Assembly: GCF_009908315.1 (NCBI RefSeq)
Contig: NZ_JAAATW010000002.1
Coordinates: 310,001-374,000 of the forward strand
From: Paragemmobacter ruber
Lineage (GTDB): Bacteria; Pseudomonadota; Alphaproteobacteria; Rhodobacterales; Rhodobacteraceae
DNA: 64,000 nucleotides
Reading direction: 5' to 3'
The notes beneath the pieces were generated by a model. That model saw nothing but the letters and a program-made list of their open reading frames with translations, had not been told where the DNA came from and searched no databases. Positions 7,944 through 18,217 of this stretch are shown here, piece after piece (position 1 is the stretch's first letter; each line of letters starts with the position of its first letter). A program made the translations under genes and the position numbers.

Positions 7944-7994
7944 GCGTCACCTCGGCCCGTGTTTGATGTGGCGTCTGTCCATCGCGGTGCAAAG

Positions 7995-9134
7995 CTACCT
8001 TGGCCTGTGGACATGCGCGCTCTGGATCAAGCCGAAGGCCACCAGCAGCACCAGCATGACCGATCCGCCGTAGGAGAGGAAGGGCAGGGGGACGCCCACG
8101 ACGGGGGCCATGCCCATGACCATGGACAGGTTGACCGCGAGATAGAAGAAGAAGTTCGCGGCCAGCCCGATGATGAGCAGCTGGCTGAAGCGGTCCTTGT
8201 TCTGCAGGGCGGAAGTGAAGCAGAAGAACAGGATCAGGCCGTAGAGGAGCAGGAGGGAGAAGGCGCCGACGAAGCCAAACTCTTCGCCCAGCGTGGTGAA
8301 GATGAAATCGGTGTGCTTTTCGGGCAGGAAGTTCAGGCGCGACTGCGTGCCCTGCATGAAGCCCTTGCCGCCCCAGCCGCCCGATCCCAGCGCGATCTTG
8401 GCCTGCATGATGTTGTAGCCCGCGCCGAGCGGATCGGCCGAGGGGTCGAGGAAGGTGTCGATGCGGCGATACTGGTAGTCATGCAGGAATTGCCATGGCG
8501 TGCCACGGGTGGTGAAGACGGCGAAGACCGCCCCCACGACCAGCGCGCCCACGGCGACGAAGTACCAGATGGAGACGCCTGCCGCGAACATCACCGCCGC
8601 GCCGCCCATCAGCAGCATGAGCGAGGTGCCGAGGTTGGGCTGGATCACCACGAGGAAGGTGGGCAGGACGATCATCAGGACCGGGATCAGCACCCAGAGC
8701 GGGTGCGAGGTCTTTTTCAGATCGAGCCAGTCGTAATAGGCGGCCAGCATCATCACCATCGTGACCTTGGCGAGTTCCGACGGTTGCAGCCGCAAGGGGC
8801 CGATGTCGAGCCAGCGCTGGGCGCCCATGCCCACCACACCGAAAAACTCTACCGCGAGGAGGAGCAGGATCGACACGCCATAGGCCAGCCCCGCCATGTT
8901 GCGCCAGAACCAGATCGGCACCAGCGCGATGGCGAACATGATCAGAAGGCCCGCCGCGAAGCGTTTCATCTGCGGTTCGGCCCAGACCGAGAGATTGCCC
9001 CCGGCGATGGAATAGAGGATCAGGAAGCCCACCGCCGAGACGGCGCAGACCAGCACGACGAGCGGCCAGTTGAGGTAGAGCACCTTGCGCAGCCCGGTGG
9101 GGACGGTCTTGAGCTGATATTCCAGAAAGCTCAT
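7995..9134 (-). CDS. rodA: Peptidoglycan glycosyltransferase RodA (SEDS family)
   Basis: Membrane glycosyltransferase that polymerises lipid II during side-wall growth, working in complex with PBP2 and MreBCD. 379 residues with about ten hydrophobic segments. SEDS features are visible: QRWLDIGPLRLQPSELAK near 104-121, the essential-Asp loop region HDYQYRRIDTFLDP followed by YNIMQAKIALGSGGWGGKG, and LPEKHTDFIFTTLGEEFGF. Last gene of the mreB-mreC-mreD-mrdA-rodA run, 32 bases after mrdA. Complete, with no oddities. Confidence 0.96.
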   Translation of the reverse strand: MSFLEYQLKTVPTGLRKVLYLNWPLVVLVCAVSAVGFLILYSIAGGNLSVWAEPQMKRFAAGLLIMFAIALVPIWFWRNMAGLAYGVSILLLLAVEFFGVVGMGAQRWLDIGPLRLQPSELAKVTMVMMLAAYYDWLDLKKTSHPLWVLIPVLMIVLPTFLVVIQPNLGTSLMLLMGGAAVMFAAGVSIWYFVAVGALVVGAVFAVFTTRGTPWQFLHDYQYRRIDTFLDPSADPLGAGYNIMQAKIALGSGGWGGKGFMQGTQSRLNFLPEKHTDFIFTTLGEEFGFVGAFSLLLLYGLILFFCFTSALQNKDRFSQLLIIGLAANFFFYLAVNLSMVMGMAPVVGVPLPFLSYGGSVMLVLLVAFGLIQSAHVHRPR

Positions 9135-9166
9135 GCTTTTGTGGTGCCTCTCTGCTGGCCCGCTCG

Positions 9167-11110
9167 TCAGGCGCGGGAATTGCCGGTGGGGCCGGTGTTG
9201 CGCAGCCGGTCGCGCAGGGCGTTCAGATCGGTTTCGATCCGGCCGCGCTGGTTGGCGGGATAGGCGGTGAGCGGCGGGATGTCGCCGTGCAGGACGCGCA
9301 GGATCGCGTCGCGGGCGACGGGCGCGGCCACGGCAGAGCCGCCGCCGCCATGTTCGACCACGACCGAGACGGCATAGCGCGGATTGTCAAAGGGGGCGTA
9401 GCCCACATAGAGCGCGTGGTCGCGCCGGTTCCATGGCAGATCGTCGTTCGACACGACCCCGCGCGCGCGTTCGGCGGCGGTGATGTTGCGGACCTGGCTG
9501 GTGCCGGTCTTGCCGGCAAAGACCATCGTCTCGTCGGCGATGCGCGAGGAAAAGGCGGTGCCCGCTTGGGTGTTCATCACTTCGAACATGCCGTCGCGGA
9601 TGGCGCGCAGGCCTGCGGGATCGAGGCCGAGGGGTTCTGCCTGCGGCATGTCGACCGGCTGGCCGCCGATGGCGCGCAGGATGCGGGGCGAGATGGCGCG
9701 GCCGGTGGCGATGCGGGCGGTCATCACGGCGAGTTGCAGGGGCGAGGCCAGCACATAGCCCTGCCCGATGGAGGCGTTGATCGTGTCGCCGATGCGCCAG
9801 TCCTGCCCCCAGCGTTCCTGTTTCCAGGCGCGGTTGGGCATGATGCCTTCGGTGATGGCGGACATGGGCAGGTCGTGGCGGATGCCGAGGCCGAGGCGCT
9901 TGCCCATTTCGGCGATCTTGTCGATGCCGACCTGCTGGGCGATCTCGTAGTAATAGACGTCGCAGCTTTCGGCGAGCGAGGAGGCGAGGTTCACCGTGCC
10001 GTGACCGCCGCGCTTCCAGCAGTGGAAGCGGCGGTCGCCGAATTCGATATGGCCGGGGCAGTAATGCGTGGTGTCGGGCGTGATCAGCCCGGCCTCGAGT
10101 GCGGCCAGCGCCGTGACCATCTTGAAGGTCGATCCGGGCGGATAGGCGCCCTGCACCGTCTTGTTGGCGAGCGGGCGGTGGTCATCCTCCATCAGGGCGG
10201 AATAGTCGCGCTGGCTGATGCCGCGGACGAAGAGGTTGGGGTCGAAACCGGGCGAGGAGGCGCAGGCGATGAGTTCGCCGGTATTCACATCCATCACCAC
10301 GCAGGAGGCGCTTTCCTCGCCCAGACGGGCCTGCACGAAGTTCTGCACATCGGCATCGAGGGTGAGCTGGATATCCTGCCCCGGCGTGCCGTCGGTGCGT
10401 TCGAGCTCGCGCATGACGCGGCCCACATGGTTGACCTCGATCCGCTTGTTGCCGGCGCTGCCGCGAAGAGTTTCTTCCATCCAACGTTCGACGCCGATCT
10501 TGCCGATCTGGAATTCGGGGATGCGCAGCACCGGATCGGGATTGGGGCGTTCTTCGAGATCCTTTTCGCTGACGGGGCCGACATAGCCCACGACATGGCT
10601 GAAATCCTCGACCAGCGGGTAGTGGCGGGACAGGCCCACTTCGGGCGTGACGCCGGGCAGGGTGGGGGCGTTCATCGCGACCTTGGAGAAATCCTCCCAC
10701 GGCAGGCGGTCGGCCACGACGATCGGCACGAAGGGCGAGTTGCGGTCGATGTCGCGCAGGATACGCTCCATCTCTTCGGCGGTGACGGGGATCAGGCGGG
10801 TGAGGCGGGCGAGCACGGCCTCAACATCGCCTGCGTCTTCGCGGGTGATGGTGACGCGGTAGTTCTGTTCGTTGCCCGCGATCAGCTTGCCGTTGCGATC
10901 GAAGATCAGGCCGCGTTCGGGCGGGATGAGGCGCATGTTGATGCGGTTTTCTTCGGCCAGCAGGCGGAATTCATCGGCCTGTTCGACCGAGAGATAGCGC
11001 ATCCGCGCGCCGAGGACGGCGAACATCGCCACCATCGCGCCGCCCATCAGGAGCGAGCGGCGGTTGACGCGGCGGGCGCTTTCTTCGGTTTCGCGGGCGG
11101 TGCGTCGCAT
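9167..11110 (-). CDS. mrdA: Penicillin-binding protein 2 (transpeptidase)
   Basis: Cell-wall cross-linking enzyme partnering RodA, 647 residues. An N-terminal anchor segment (about 22-40) is followed by the PBP dimerisation domain (from about 55; PPERGLIFDRNG) and the transpeptidase domain with YPPGSTFKMVT (nucleophile Ser, S-x-x-K), SCD in place of the usual SxN, and GKTGTSQVR (K-T-G). ATG at 11110 lies two bases after the mreD stop; longer readings would extend through mreD. Part of the elongasome operon. Confidence 0.96.
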   Translation of the reverse strand: MRRTARETEESARRVNRRSLLMGGAMVAMFAVLGARMRYLSVEQADEFRLLAEENRINMRLIPPERGLIFDRNGKLIAGNEQNYRVTITREDAGDVEAVLARLTRLIPVTAEEMERILRDIDRNSPFVPIVVADRLPWEDFSKVAMNAPTLPGVTPEVGLSRHYPLVEDFSHVVGYVGPVSEKDLEERPNPDPVLRIPEFQIGKIGVERWMEETLRGSAGNKRIEVNHVGRVMRELERTDGTPGQDIQLTLDADVQNFVQARLGEESASCVVMDVNTGELIACASSPGFDPNLFVRGISQRDYSALMEDDHRPLANKTVQGAYPPGSTFKMVTALAALEAGLITPDTTHYCPGHIEFGDRRFHCWKRGGHGTVNLASSLAESCDVYYYEIAQQVGIDKIAEMGKRLGLGIRHDLPMSAITEGIMPNRAWKQERWGQDWRIGDTINASIGQGYVLASPLQLAVMTARIATGRAISPRILRAIGGQPVDMPQAEPLGLDPAGLRAIRDGMFEVMNTQAGTAFSSRIADETMVFAGKTGTSQVRNITAAERARGVVSNDDLPWNRRDHALYVGYAPFDNPRYAVSVVVEHGGGGSAVAAPVARDAILRVLHGDIPPLTAYPANQRGRIETDLNALRDRLRNTGPTGNSRA

Positions 11111-11112
11111 GA

Positions 11113-11652
11113 TTACAGCCTTCGTCCGTAGGCATCCACTTCGCCGGTGGCCGGTTTGCGCAGATCGAACGCAAGGCGCGAGGCCACCACCACAAGGGGA
11201 TAGCACAGGATCGACCAGAGAGTCTGCAAGAGCGCGAAGCCGAAGGCGGGTTGGGGCAGGAACACGATCGTGAAGGCAAGGCGGTAGGCGATGAGCAGGG
11301 CGACCATCAGGCCAGCCACCAAGAGCCATTCGGTGAGGAATTGCAATTCGCGCGTGAGCGCGACGCGGGCGCGGATGAATTCGGTGGCGAGGATGACCAG
11401 CGCCGTCCACAGCCCCGGCGGGCGCATCAGGATGAGGTCTTCCAACAGCACGACGGCCCCAATCAGGAGGACGGGCAGATAATCGGGCCGCCGCATGACC
11501 CAGGCGAAGATCAGGCAGAGGAGCAGGTCCGGCCCCGGCCAATCGCCCGCGACCGAACCGAGCGGTAGGAGGCGGAGGAACAGAAGGACCAGCGCGAGGG
11601 CGAGGAAGGCCCCGCGATAGACCCAGACAGAGGAGCGCAGGCCTTCAACCAT
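11113..11652 (-). CDS. mreD: Rod shape-determining protein MreD
   Basis: Small integral membrane protein of the elongasome, 179 residues, with about five or six hydrophobic segments and typical MreD landmarks such as PDLLLCLIFAWVMRRPDYLP near 40-59. It links MreC to the membrane complex. Its start overlaps the end of mreC by eight bases and its stop lies two bases before mrdA, so all are co-translated. Confidence 0.9.
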   Translation of the reverse strand: MVEGLRSSVWVYRGAFLALALVLLFLRLLPLGSVAGDWPGPDLLLCLIFAWVMRRPDYLPVLLIGAVVLLEDLILMRPPGLWTALVILATEFIRARVALTRELQFLTEWLLVAGLMVALLIAYRLAFTIVFLPQPAFGFALLQTLWSILCYPLVVVASRLAFDLRKPATGEVDAYGRRL

Positions 11653-12631
11653 CGGAGGCCGTCGCTTCGGGCGAGCCTTCGGTCACATCGCCCGTGCCGC
11701 CCGAGGCGGAGGGATCGGTCAGGGTGGCGCTGCCCTCGCCGGTTTCGGCATCGGGTTCGGGGGGGGTGGGGGGTGGTGCGATCAGGGCACCGGGATCGGT
11801 GATCGGGGTCAGTTCGTGGCTGCGCAGGACGCGCAGGAATTCGAGCCGTTCGTAATCGGCCGACAGCACCACGCGCAGGCGGCGGTCGGTGCCCAAGACC
11901 ACCTGACCGACCAGAAGACCGGCAGGCAGCATCGCGCCATCGCCCGAGGTCACCACCCGGTCGCCGGGGCGGACGAGATCGGAGTCCTCCAGAAACTCCA
12001 GCGGCGGGAGGGCGGTGTTGTCGCCGGAGAGAAGGGCCTTTTGCCCCGAGGGCTGCACCGTGACCGGGACGCGCGAGTTCGAATCGGTGAGCAGGATCAC
12101 GCGCGATGTGCGTTCGCCCACGCCCGAGACACGGCCCACCAAACCGATGCCATCCATGGTGGCCCAGCCGTCGCGGATGCCGTCGCGGGCGCCCACGTTC
12201 AGAAGGACCGACTGCCGGAAGGGCGAGCCGGAATCCGCCAGCACGACACCGGTGACATGGGTAAGCTTCGGGTCGAGCCGGACCTGATTGAGGTCAAGGA
12301 GGCGCGCGTTCTTCTGTTCCAGTTGCAGCGCCGCCTCGCGCCAGGCCTTCATCTGCTGCAACTCGCGGCGCAGTTCCTGGTTCTGTTCGTAAAGGCTGGC
12401 GTAGCTTTGGAATTCGTCGATCATGGCGGCGGCCTTCGTCACAGGCAGAAGCGCCCAGTCGAAGGAGGGGACCACGCGATCCACCAGCGCGGCGCGGAAG
12501 CGTTCGACGCGGGGGGAATCGATCCGCCAGAGCAGGAACAGGCCCAGCAGGAGCAGCACGAAGAGGCCCACGAACAGACGGCGCAGGGGGCGTGCGTAAT
12601 CCTCTGGTCCGATGTTGCGCGACTTTGCCAC
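11645..12631 (-). CDS. mreC: Cell shape-determining protein MreC
   Basis: Periplasmic scaffold of the elongasome, 328 residues. One membrane segment (about 20-36), a coiled coil (about 70-105; EQNQELRRELQQMKAWREAA), then two beta-barrel domains (about 120-270; VLLNVGARDGIRDGW, ILLTDSNSRVPV). The last about 55 residues are an acidic, Pro/Ser/Thr-rich tail, longer than in enteric MreC, as is common in alphaproteobacteria. 53 bases after mreB and overlapping mreD. Confidence 0.94.
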   Translation of the reverse strand: MAKSRNIGPEDYARPLRRLFVGLFVLLLLGLFLLWRIDSPRVERFRAALVDRVVPSFDWALLPVTKAAAMIDEFQSYASLYEQNQELRRELQQMKAWREAALQLEQKNARLLDLNQVRLDPKLTHVTGVVLADSGSPFRQSVLLNVGARDGIRDGWATMDGIGLVGRVSGVGERTSRVILLTDSNSRVPVTVQPSGQKALLSGDNTALPPLEFLEDSDLVRPGDRVVTSGDGAMLPAGLLVGQVVLGTDRRLRVVLSADYERLEFLRVLRSHELTPITDPGALIAPPPTPPEPDAETGEGSATLTDPSASGGTGDVTEGSPEATASDG

Positions 12632-12684
12632 GGCGTTCCCTTTTCCGATGGCCCGTCCTTACGGTGGGCTGACCCGTGACGGGA

Positions 12685-13812
<1,128 letters not shown>

Positions 13813-13936
13813 TCAGCGAAACCCCGCAGGGCCGGTCGCGGCGCAATTCCGCGTGACGGGCCGGAACTTGCAGATATCGGATATTTTTGCGCCTCCGCTG
13901 CGGGCCGGTCGGCGGGGGCCTTGTGCTTTTGCAGCC

Positions 13937-15076
13937 TCAGGCGGCGATCGGGGGCTGGTAAAGCTGCTGTTGGTTGAGGTCATGACGCTGCGCCATGCGG
14001 CGGGCCTGCCGTCCGGCCATCAGGAATCGCGCGGGTTCCGGGCTGGCGGCGGGGCCGTCGGGATCGAAAAGATGCGGCATGAGTTCCGCGATTTCCGTGC
14101 AGCAGTCATCGCCGATGGCACGGCGCGCCTGCGCCCCCAGATAGAGCGATTCCGAGGCGGCGCCTTCGGCCAGAAGCACCTCGTGCCGGTCCAGAAGCAG
14201 ATGCCAGTAGTCCACCTGCGCGGCATCGCCCACAGGCGCGATGTCGCGCAGGCCAATCAGGTGGCAGGCGGCGACCAGCACCTCGGACGTGCCTGCCATC
14301 CGGGCGGCGATGGGCGAGCGCACGAGGACGCGGTGCTGGGGCGAGAGCAGGAGATCACGCCGGGGCAGGCCGTCGCCCAAGGCCCCGGCAGGGATGCGGA
14401 TGGGGCAGAGCCGGGGATTGGCACGCAAGGCACCGGCGTCGAGGCGGCGCATCCCCACCCAGCGCACGGGTTGCGGGCCATGGTCGAGCGTGCAGACCAG
14501 ATCGCCCGGGCGGATGCGTTCGACAGGCGTGTCGCCCTGCGGGGTGGCGATCCGCGTGCCGCGCGTGAAGCAGGGGATGAAGCTGAGCACCGGCCGGTCG
14601 GTCGCCATGCCGGTATAGGTATCGCCCACCAGCCCGGTCAGCGTGACCGCGCGCACGGCATCGGCGGTGAGGGCGGCGTTGGTGGGTGTGCTGTTGTTCG
14701 GCGCGGGCACGAGGTAAAGATCGCCATTCGTCATCTGCGCGAGGACAAGGTCGATCGTGGCCGAGGGGGTGCCGTCCATATAGGTGAGGACGCCCCGATA
14801 GATCGCCGTGGCATCGAAGGTATAGGTGACGGGGCCGGAGCCGTTGTCGATCCGCGCCTGATCGTTGACGGTGTTGTTGTTCTGGTCGAGCGCCGTCGCG
14901 GTGCCGCCCCGGTTGACCGAGGTGAAGCTGACCCAGCGCCCCGCCAGCGAGTCGGCGGTGGAGCCGAAGGTGCGCCCCACGAGGAGATTGGCGTTCTCGG
15001 CCCTTGTATTGCCTTCGGTCGGGTCGATCCGGGTGGTGGTATTGCCCAGAAAGATCGCGTTGAACGTCAGCGGCAT
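13937..15076 (-). CDS. Hint domain-containing protein
   Basis: 379 residues. The N-terminal half (1-165) is a Thr/Asn/Gly-rich beta-sheet-like region without a clear signal peptide. From C169 (CFTRGTRIATPQGDTPVERIR, cut here) it is a Hint domain, the self-splicing fold of hedgehog and inteins; the later motif LSPQHRVLV is the second conserved Hint block with its His. Proteins with this layout are common and multi-copy in Rhodobacterales, often secreted and sometimes linked to RTX proteins; their function is unsettled. ATG at 15076 has GGAGAT upstream. No splicing partner is seen downstream of the Hint part: residues after 300 are helical and uncharacterised. It faces away from the nuclease-like gene. 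Confidence 0.8.
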   Translation of the reverse strand: MPLTFNAIFLGNTTTRIDPTEGNTRAENANLLVGRTFGSTADSLAGRWVSFTSVNRGGTATALDQNNNTVNDQARIDNGSGPVTYTFDATAIYRGVLTYMDGTPSATIDLVLAQMTNGDLYLVPAPNNSTPTNAALTADAVRAVTLTGLVGDTYTGMATDRPVLSFIPCFTRGTRIATPQGDTPVERIRPGDLVCTLDHGPQPVRWVGMRRLDAGALRANPRLCPIRIPAGALGDGLPRRDLLLSPQHRVLVRSPIAARMAGTSEVLVAACHLIGLRDIAPVGDAAQVDYWHLLLDRHEVLLAEGAASESLYLGAQARRAIGDDCCTEIAELMPHLFDPDGPAASPEPARFLMAGRQARRMAQRHDLNQQQLYQPPIAA

Positions 15077-15201
15077 CGAAGATCTCCAGTCTTTACTGTT
15101 TCTGGAGTCGCAACAGAGCGCGTCAAAATTAGGGAGAATTAGAGACAAAAGGATAGGGTTTACGCCCAGAAGTCTGTGCCTTACCGACCTTTGGGCGATT
15201 G

Positions 15202-15219
15202 TTGTGCCGCGCCGCACAA
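15202..15219. promoter_or_regulatory. TTGTGC-N6-GCACAA dyad
   Basis: A perfect 6+6 inverted repeat in the 264-base region between the divergent Hint gene and the nuclease-like gene. It could be an operator for either; no specific regulator is recognised. Confidence 0.3.
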
Positions 15220-15340
15220 TCCCCCGTTGTGACGGTGCGGCGACCGGGAAAGGGCGGGCGGCGGCTTGAGGGCCGGATTTGGCCTTGTCATGTGCCGCGG
15301 GCTCTGCTGTCGATGCGCCGGGCGATGATGCCTGTTGCGG

Positions 15341-16096
15341 ATGAGGTCAGTCTTGCCGGATTTCCTGCCCGATGTGCCGGCTGATGCCGTGCTTGCCGCC
15401 CTGGCGCGCAGCCCCGGAAACGAGGTGGCGTCGGGCAAGTTCGACAGCCCGGAATCTTCGTCAGCGCTGGCGGTCAATGCCTTTGGCTGGTTTCTGGGGC
15501 GGCCTGCGCTGCTGCCGCCGCTGCCGGGGGTGCCGATGGGCCAGCCGCTGGCGGTGGAGATCGAGGCCGAGATGCGGTTTCCCTGGTCGGGCGGGCGGCA
15601 TCCCTGGCTCGATGTGGCGGTGAGCACGGCCACCACATTGGTGGGGGTGGAGGCCAAGCGCTATGAGCCGTTCCGCCCGGGGAAGGCGGTGGCCTTCTCG
15701 GAGGCCTATGACAGCCGCGACTGGGGGCCGGGGATGGCCCCTTATGATGCGCTGCGGGCGGAATTGGGGGAAGGGCGGCTGCGGTTCCGGCATCTGGATG
15801 GGGTGCAACTGGTGAAGCACGCCTACGGGCTGCGCAATCAGGCGCGCAAGTGGGGGCTGGGGGCGGTGCTGGTCTATCTGCATGCCGCGCCCGCGGCTTG
15901 GGCCAATGGCAAGCCCGTCGATGCGGGTGCGATTGCCGCCCATGCGGCAGAGGTGGCGGCTTTCGCGGGCCGCGCGAAGGGGGCGGATGTGGTCTTTGCG
16001 CCGCTGCGCTGGGCGGACGTGCTGGCGCAATGGGCGGGGGTGCCTGCGCTGGCCGCCCATGCGGCGGCGGTGCGGGCGCGGTTCGGCGTTGTCTGA
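15341..16096 (+). CDS. PD-(D/E)XK nuclease-like protein (PGN_0703-type)
   Basis: 251 residues, not part of any obvious restriction-modification set. The central segment LDVAVSTATTLVGVEAK places D91, E104 and K106 exactly as in the PD-(D/E)XK nuclease core, and the preceding SGKFDSPESSSALAVNAFG resembles the N-terminal motif of the PGN_0703-like restriction-endonuclease-like family. No methylase, specificity subunit or helicase lies nearby, so it may be a solitary repair or defence nuclease or an orphan. ATG at 15341; a TTG two codons earlier is also possible. Base composition matches its neighbours. Function is not demonstrated by sequence alone. Confidence 0.7.
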   Translation: MRSVLPDFLPDVPADAVLAALARSPGNEVASGKFDSPESSSALAVNAFGWFLGRPALLPPLPGVPMGQPLAVEIEAEMRFPWSGGRHPWLDVAVSTATTLVGVEAKRYEPFRPGKAVAFSEAYDSRDWGPGMAPYDALRAELGEGRLRFRHLDGVQLVKHAYGLRNQARKWGLGAVLVYLHAAPAAWANGKPVDAGAIAAHAAEVAAFAGRAKGADVVFAPLRWADVLAQWAGVPALAAHAAAVRARFGVV

Positions 16097-16180
16097 GGGC
16101 TTCGCCGTGCAACATTGAAAGGGTGCCCGGTGTGGGACGGTGTGCCATTCGGCCCCCTGGGCGACAAAGGAGGGAGAACC

Positions 16181-16480
16181 GTGAAACTGCATCGGGTGAC
16201 CGAAACGCTGCACGTGCAGGATGCCAACCTGTCGGGATCACGCTTCGACGACGCCAATCTTTCCGGCACGACGTTCCATCAGGTCAACCTGTCCGGGGCG
16301 CGGTTCCATGACAGCAATCTGTCAGGCTGGCACATGCATGACGTCAATCTTTCCGGCGCAGTGCTGGAGAACCTGAACCTGTCCGGTGCAGTGCTGACGA
16401 ACTGCCGCCTGACCGGGGTGATGATCGACGGCGTGCCGGTGGAGGAGATGATCGCGCTCTGGCGGCAGGTGAAGCGGTAG
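16181..16480 (+). CDS. Pentapeptide repeat protein
   Basis: Small protein of 99 residues built of about a dozen pentapeptides forming a right-handed quadrilateral beta-helix; alternate coils carry the nearly invariant turn NLSG (ANLSG, VNLSG, SNLSG, LNLSG). Start chosen as GTG 16181, because AAAGGAGGGAG lies five bases upstream; a longer ATG reading from 16115 has no such site. Such proteins can mimic DNA or mediate protein contacts, but most have unknown roles. It follows the nuclease-like gene by 84 bases in the same direction. Confidence 0.8.
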   Translation: MKLHRVTETLHVQDANLSGSRFDDANLSGTTFHQVNLSGARFHDSNLSGWHMHDVNLSGAVLENLNLSGAVLTNCRLTGVMIDGVPVEEMIALWRQVKR

Positions 16481-16501
16481 GGGGCGGCCTGCGCCGCCCC
16501 C
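16480..16501. terminator. Convergent GC hairpin
   Basis: GGGGGCGGC (16480-16488, using the last base of the pentapeptide gene's stop codon) pairs with GCCGCCCCC (16493-16501) around CTGC. It lies between this gene and the convergent leuA, seven bases from the latter's stop. No T-run. Confidence 0.6.
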
Positions 16502-16508
16502 GCCCGGA

Positions 16509-18083
16509 TCATTCGCCGTGATAGGTCACGGTCTTCACATCCTCGCCCGGCGCGGTCTTCTGGCGGCGGACGATCAGGCGGTTCAGCGCGTTCACATAGG
16601 CCTTCACGCTGGCCACGATGGTATCGGTATCGGCAGAGGAGCCGGTGACGAGGCGCCCGTCTTCTTCCAGCCGCACCGAAACCGTGGCCTGCGCATCGGT
16701 GCCTTCGGTCACGGCGGCGACCTGATAGACCTGAAGCCGCGCCTTGTGGGGGAAGAGCATCTTGACGCAGTTGAAGGCCGCATCGACCGGGCCATCGCCC
16801 GTGGCGTCGATGTGGTGATCGACCCCGTCGATGGACAGGACCATGTCGGCCTCTTGCGGGCCATCGGTGCCGCAGATCACGCGCAGCTTCTTCAGCACCA
16901 GCGTGTCATGGGCGTCGTTGGTCTGTTCATCGGCCACCAGCGCGAGGATGTCGTCGTCATAGACCTCTTTCTTGCGGTCGGCGAGCGCCTTGAAGCGGAC
17001 GAAGACATCGTTCAACTGGTTGTCGGCCAGATCGTAGCCCAGTTCCTTGAGTTTTGCCCTGAGCGCGGCGCGGCCGGAATGTTTGCCCATCGCGATGTTC
17101 TTTTGCGTGAGACCGATATCCTCGGGGCGCATGATTTCGAACGTCTCGACATTCTTCAGCACGCCGTCCTGATGGATGCCGCTTTCGTGCAGGAAGGCGT
17201 TCTTGCCGACGATGGCCTTGTTGAACTGCACCGGGAAGCCCGAGACGGTGGAGACGCGGCGCGAGAGGTGCATGATCTTGGTCGTGTCGATGCCGGTGCG
17301 ATAGGGCAGGATGTCGTTGCGGACCTTCATCGCCATGACCACCTCTTCCAGCGCGGTGTTTCCCGCGCGTTCGCCAAGGCCGTTGATGGTGCACTCTATC
17401 TGCCGCGCACCCGCCTCGACTGCCGCCAGCGCGTTGGCTGTCGCCATGCCGAGGTCATTGTGGCAATGGGTGGCGAAGGTGATGGTGTCGGCGCCGGGGA
17501 CGCGGTCGAGCAACATCCTGATGATCTTTGCGCTTTCGAACGGGTAGGTGTAGCCCACGGTATCGGGGATGTTGATGGTGGTGGCGCCCGCCTTGATCGC
17601 GATTTCCACCACGCGGCAGAGATAGTCATGTTCGGTGCGCGTGGCATCCATGGGCGACCACTGCACGTTGTCACACAGGTTGCGGGCGTGGCTTACCGTG
17701 TCGTGGATGCGTTCGGCCATCTGGTCCATGTCCAGATTGGGGATGGCGCGGTGCAGCGGCGAGGTGCCGATAAAGGTATGGATGCGCGGGGAACGGGCGT
17801 GTTTCACAGCCTCCCAGCAGCGGTCGATGTCCTTGAAATTGGCCCGCGCGAGGCCGCAGATCGTGGAGTTCTTCGCGCGCCGCGCGATTTCGGACACGGC
17901 GGCGAAGTCACCTTCCGAGGCGATGGGGAAGCCTGCCTCGATGATGTCCACCCCCATCTCGTCGAGGAGCGCGGCGATTTCCAACTTCTCCTCATGCGTC
18001 ATGGTGGCGCCGGGCGACTGTTCGCCGTCGCGGAGCGTGGTGTCGAAGATCAGGACGCGGGGTTGCGTGCTTTTGTCGGTCAT
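16509..18083 (-). CDS. leuA: 2-isopropylmalate synthase
   Basis: First committed enzyme of leucine synthesis: condenses acetyl-CoA with 2-oxoisovalerate. 524 residues, the long bacterial type. The N-terminal TIM barrel (about 8-275) has FDTTLRDGEQSPGA (metal Asp and catalytic Arg/Glu) and FATHCHNDLGMATANAL (metal His pair). A linker with HESGIHQDGVLKN follows, then the C-terminal regulatory domain (about 390-515) where leucine inhibits. ATG at 18083 follows AAGGAC; longer readings cross the leader-peptide region. Preceded by a leucine-rich leader peptide and competing stems (see 18117-18249), so it is probably attenuated by charged tRNA-Leu. Confidence 0.97.
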   Translation of the reverse strand: MTDKSTQPRVLIFDTTLRDGEQSPGATMTHEEKLEIAALLDEMGVDIIEAGFPIASEGDFAAVSEIARRAKNSTICGLARANFKDIDRCWEAVKHARSPRIHTFIGTSPLHRAIPNLDMDQMAERIHDTVSHARNLCDNVQWSPMDATRTEHDYLCRVVEIAIKAGATTINIPDTVGYTYPFESAKIIRMLLDRVPGADTITFATHCHNDLGMATANALAAVEAGARQIECTINGLGERAGNTALEEVVMAMKVRNDILPYRTGIDTTKIMHLSRRVSTVSGFPVQFNKAIVGKNAFLHESGIHQDGVLKNVETFEIMRPEDIGLTQKNIAMGKHSGRAALRAKLKELGYDLADNQLNDVFVRFKALADRKKEVYDDDILALVADEQTNDAHDTLVLKKLRVICGTDGPQEADMVLSIDGVDHHIDATGDGPVDAAFNCVKMLFPHKARLQVYQVAAVTEGTDAQATVSVRLEEDGRLVTGSSADTDTIVASVKAYVNALNRLIVRRQKTAPGEDVKTVTYHGE

Positions 18084-18116
18084 GGGTGTCTTGTCCTTGT
18101 GCGGTCTGCTGCTTTT

Positions 18117-18217
18117 CCTTTGGGCGCTGTCCACCTCCGAGCGGTCGCGCCCAAGGGCACGCTCAGAGGCGCGTAAGGAGAAGCAGGCCACGGGGAGACA
18201 GGGCGCAAGGCGCGCCC
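18117..18217 (-). promoter_or_regulatory. leuA attenuator stems
   Basis: On the transcript strand four segments occur in order: 1 GGGCGC (18217-18212), 2 GCGCCC (18206-18201), 3 TTGGGCGC (18154-18147), 4 GCGCCCAA (18127-18120). 1:2 and 3:4 form hairpins, the latter extending to 10 of 11 pairs, while 2:3 can pair instead. This is the classical layout for ribosome-mediated attenuation, with segments 1 and 2 lying inside the leader-peptide ORF. No T-run follows the 3:4 stem, so termination may need another factor, or the switch may act differently. Confidence 0.65.

Noticed and set aside
6660-9263. An 867-codon open frame on the plus strand
   Set aside because: It runs antisense through the dehydrogenase and rodA, is rich in Gly/His/Asp/Gln as expected for mirror frames of GC-rich genes, and has no domain.
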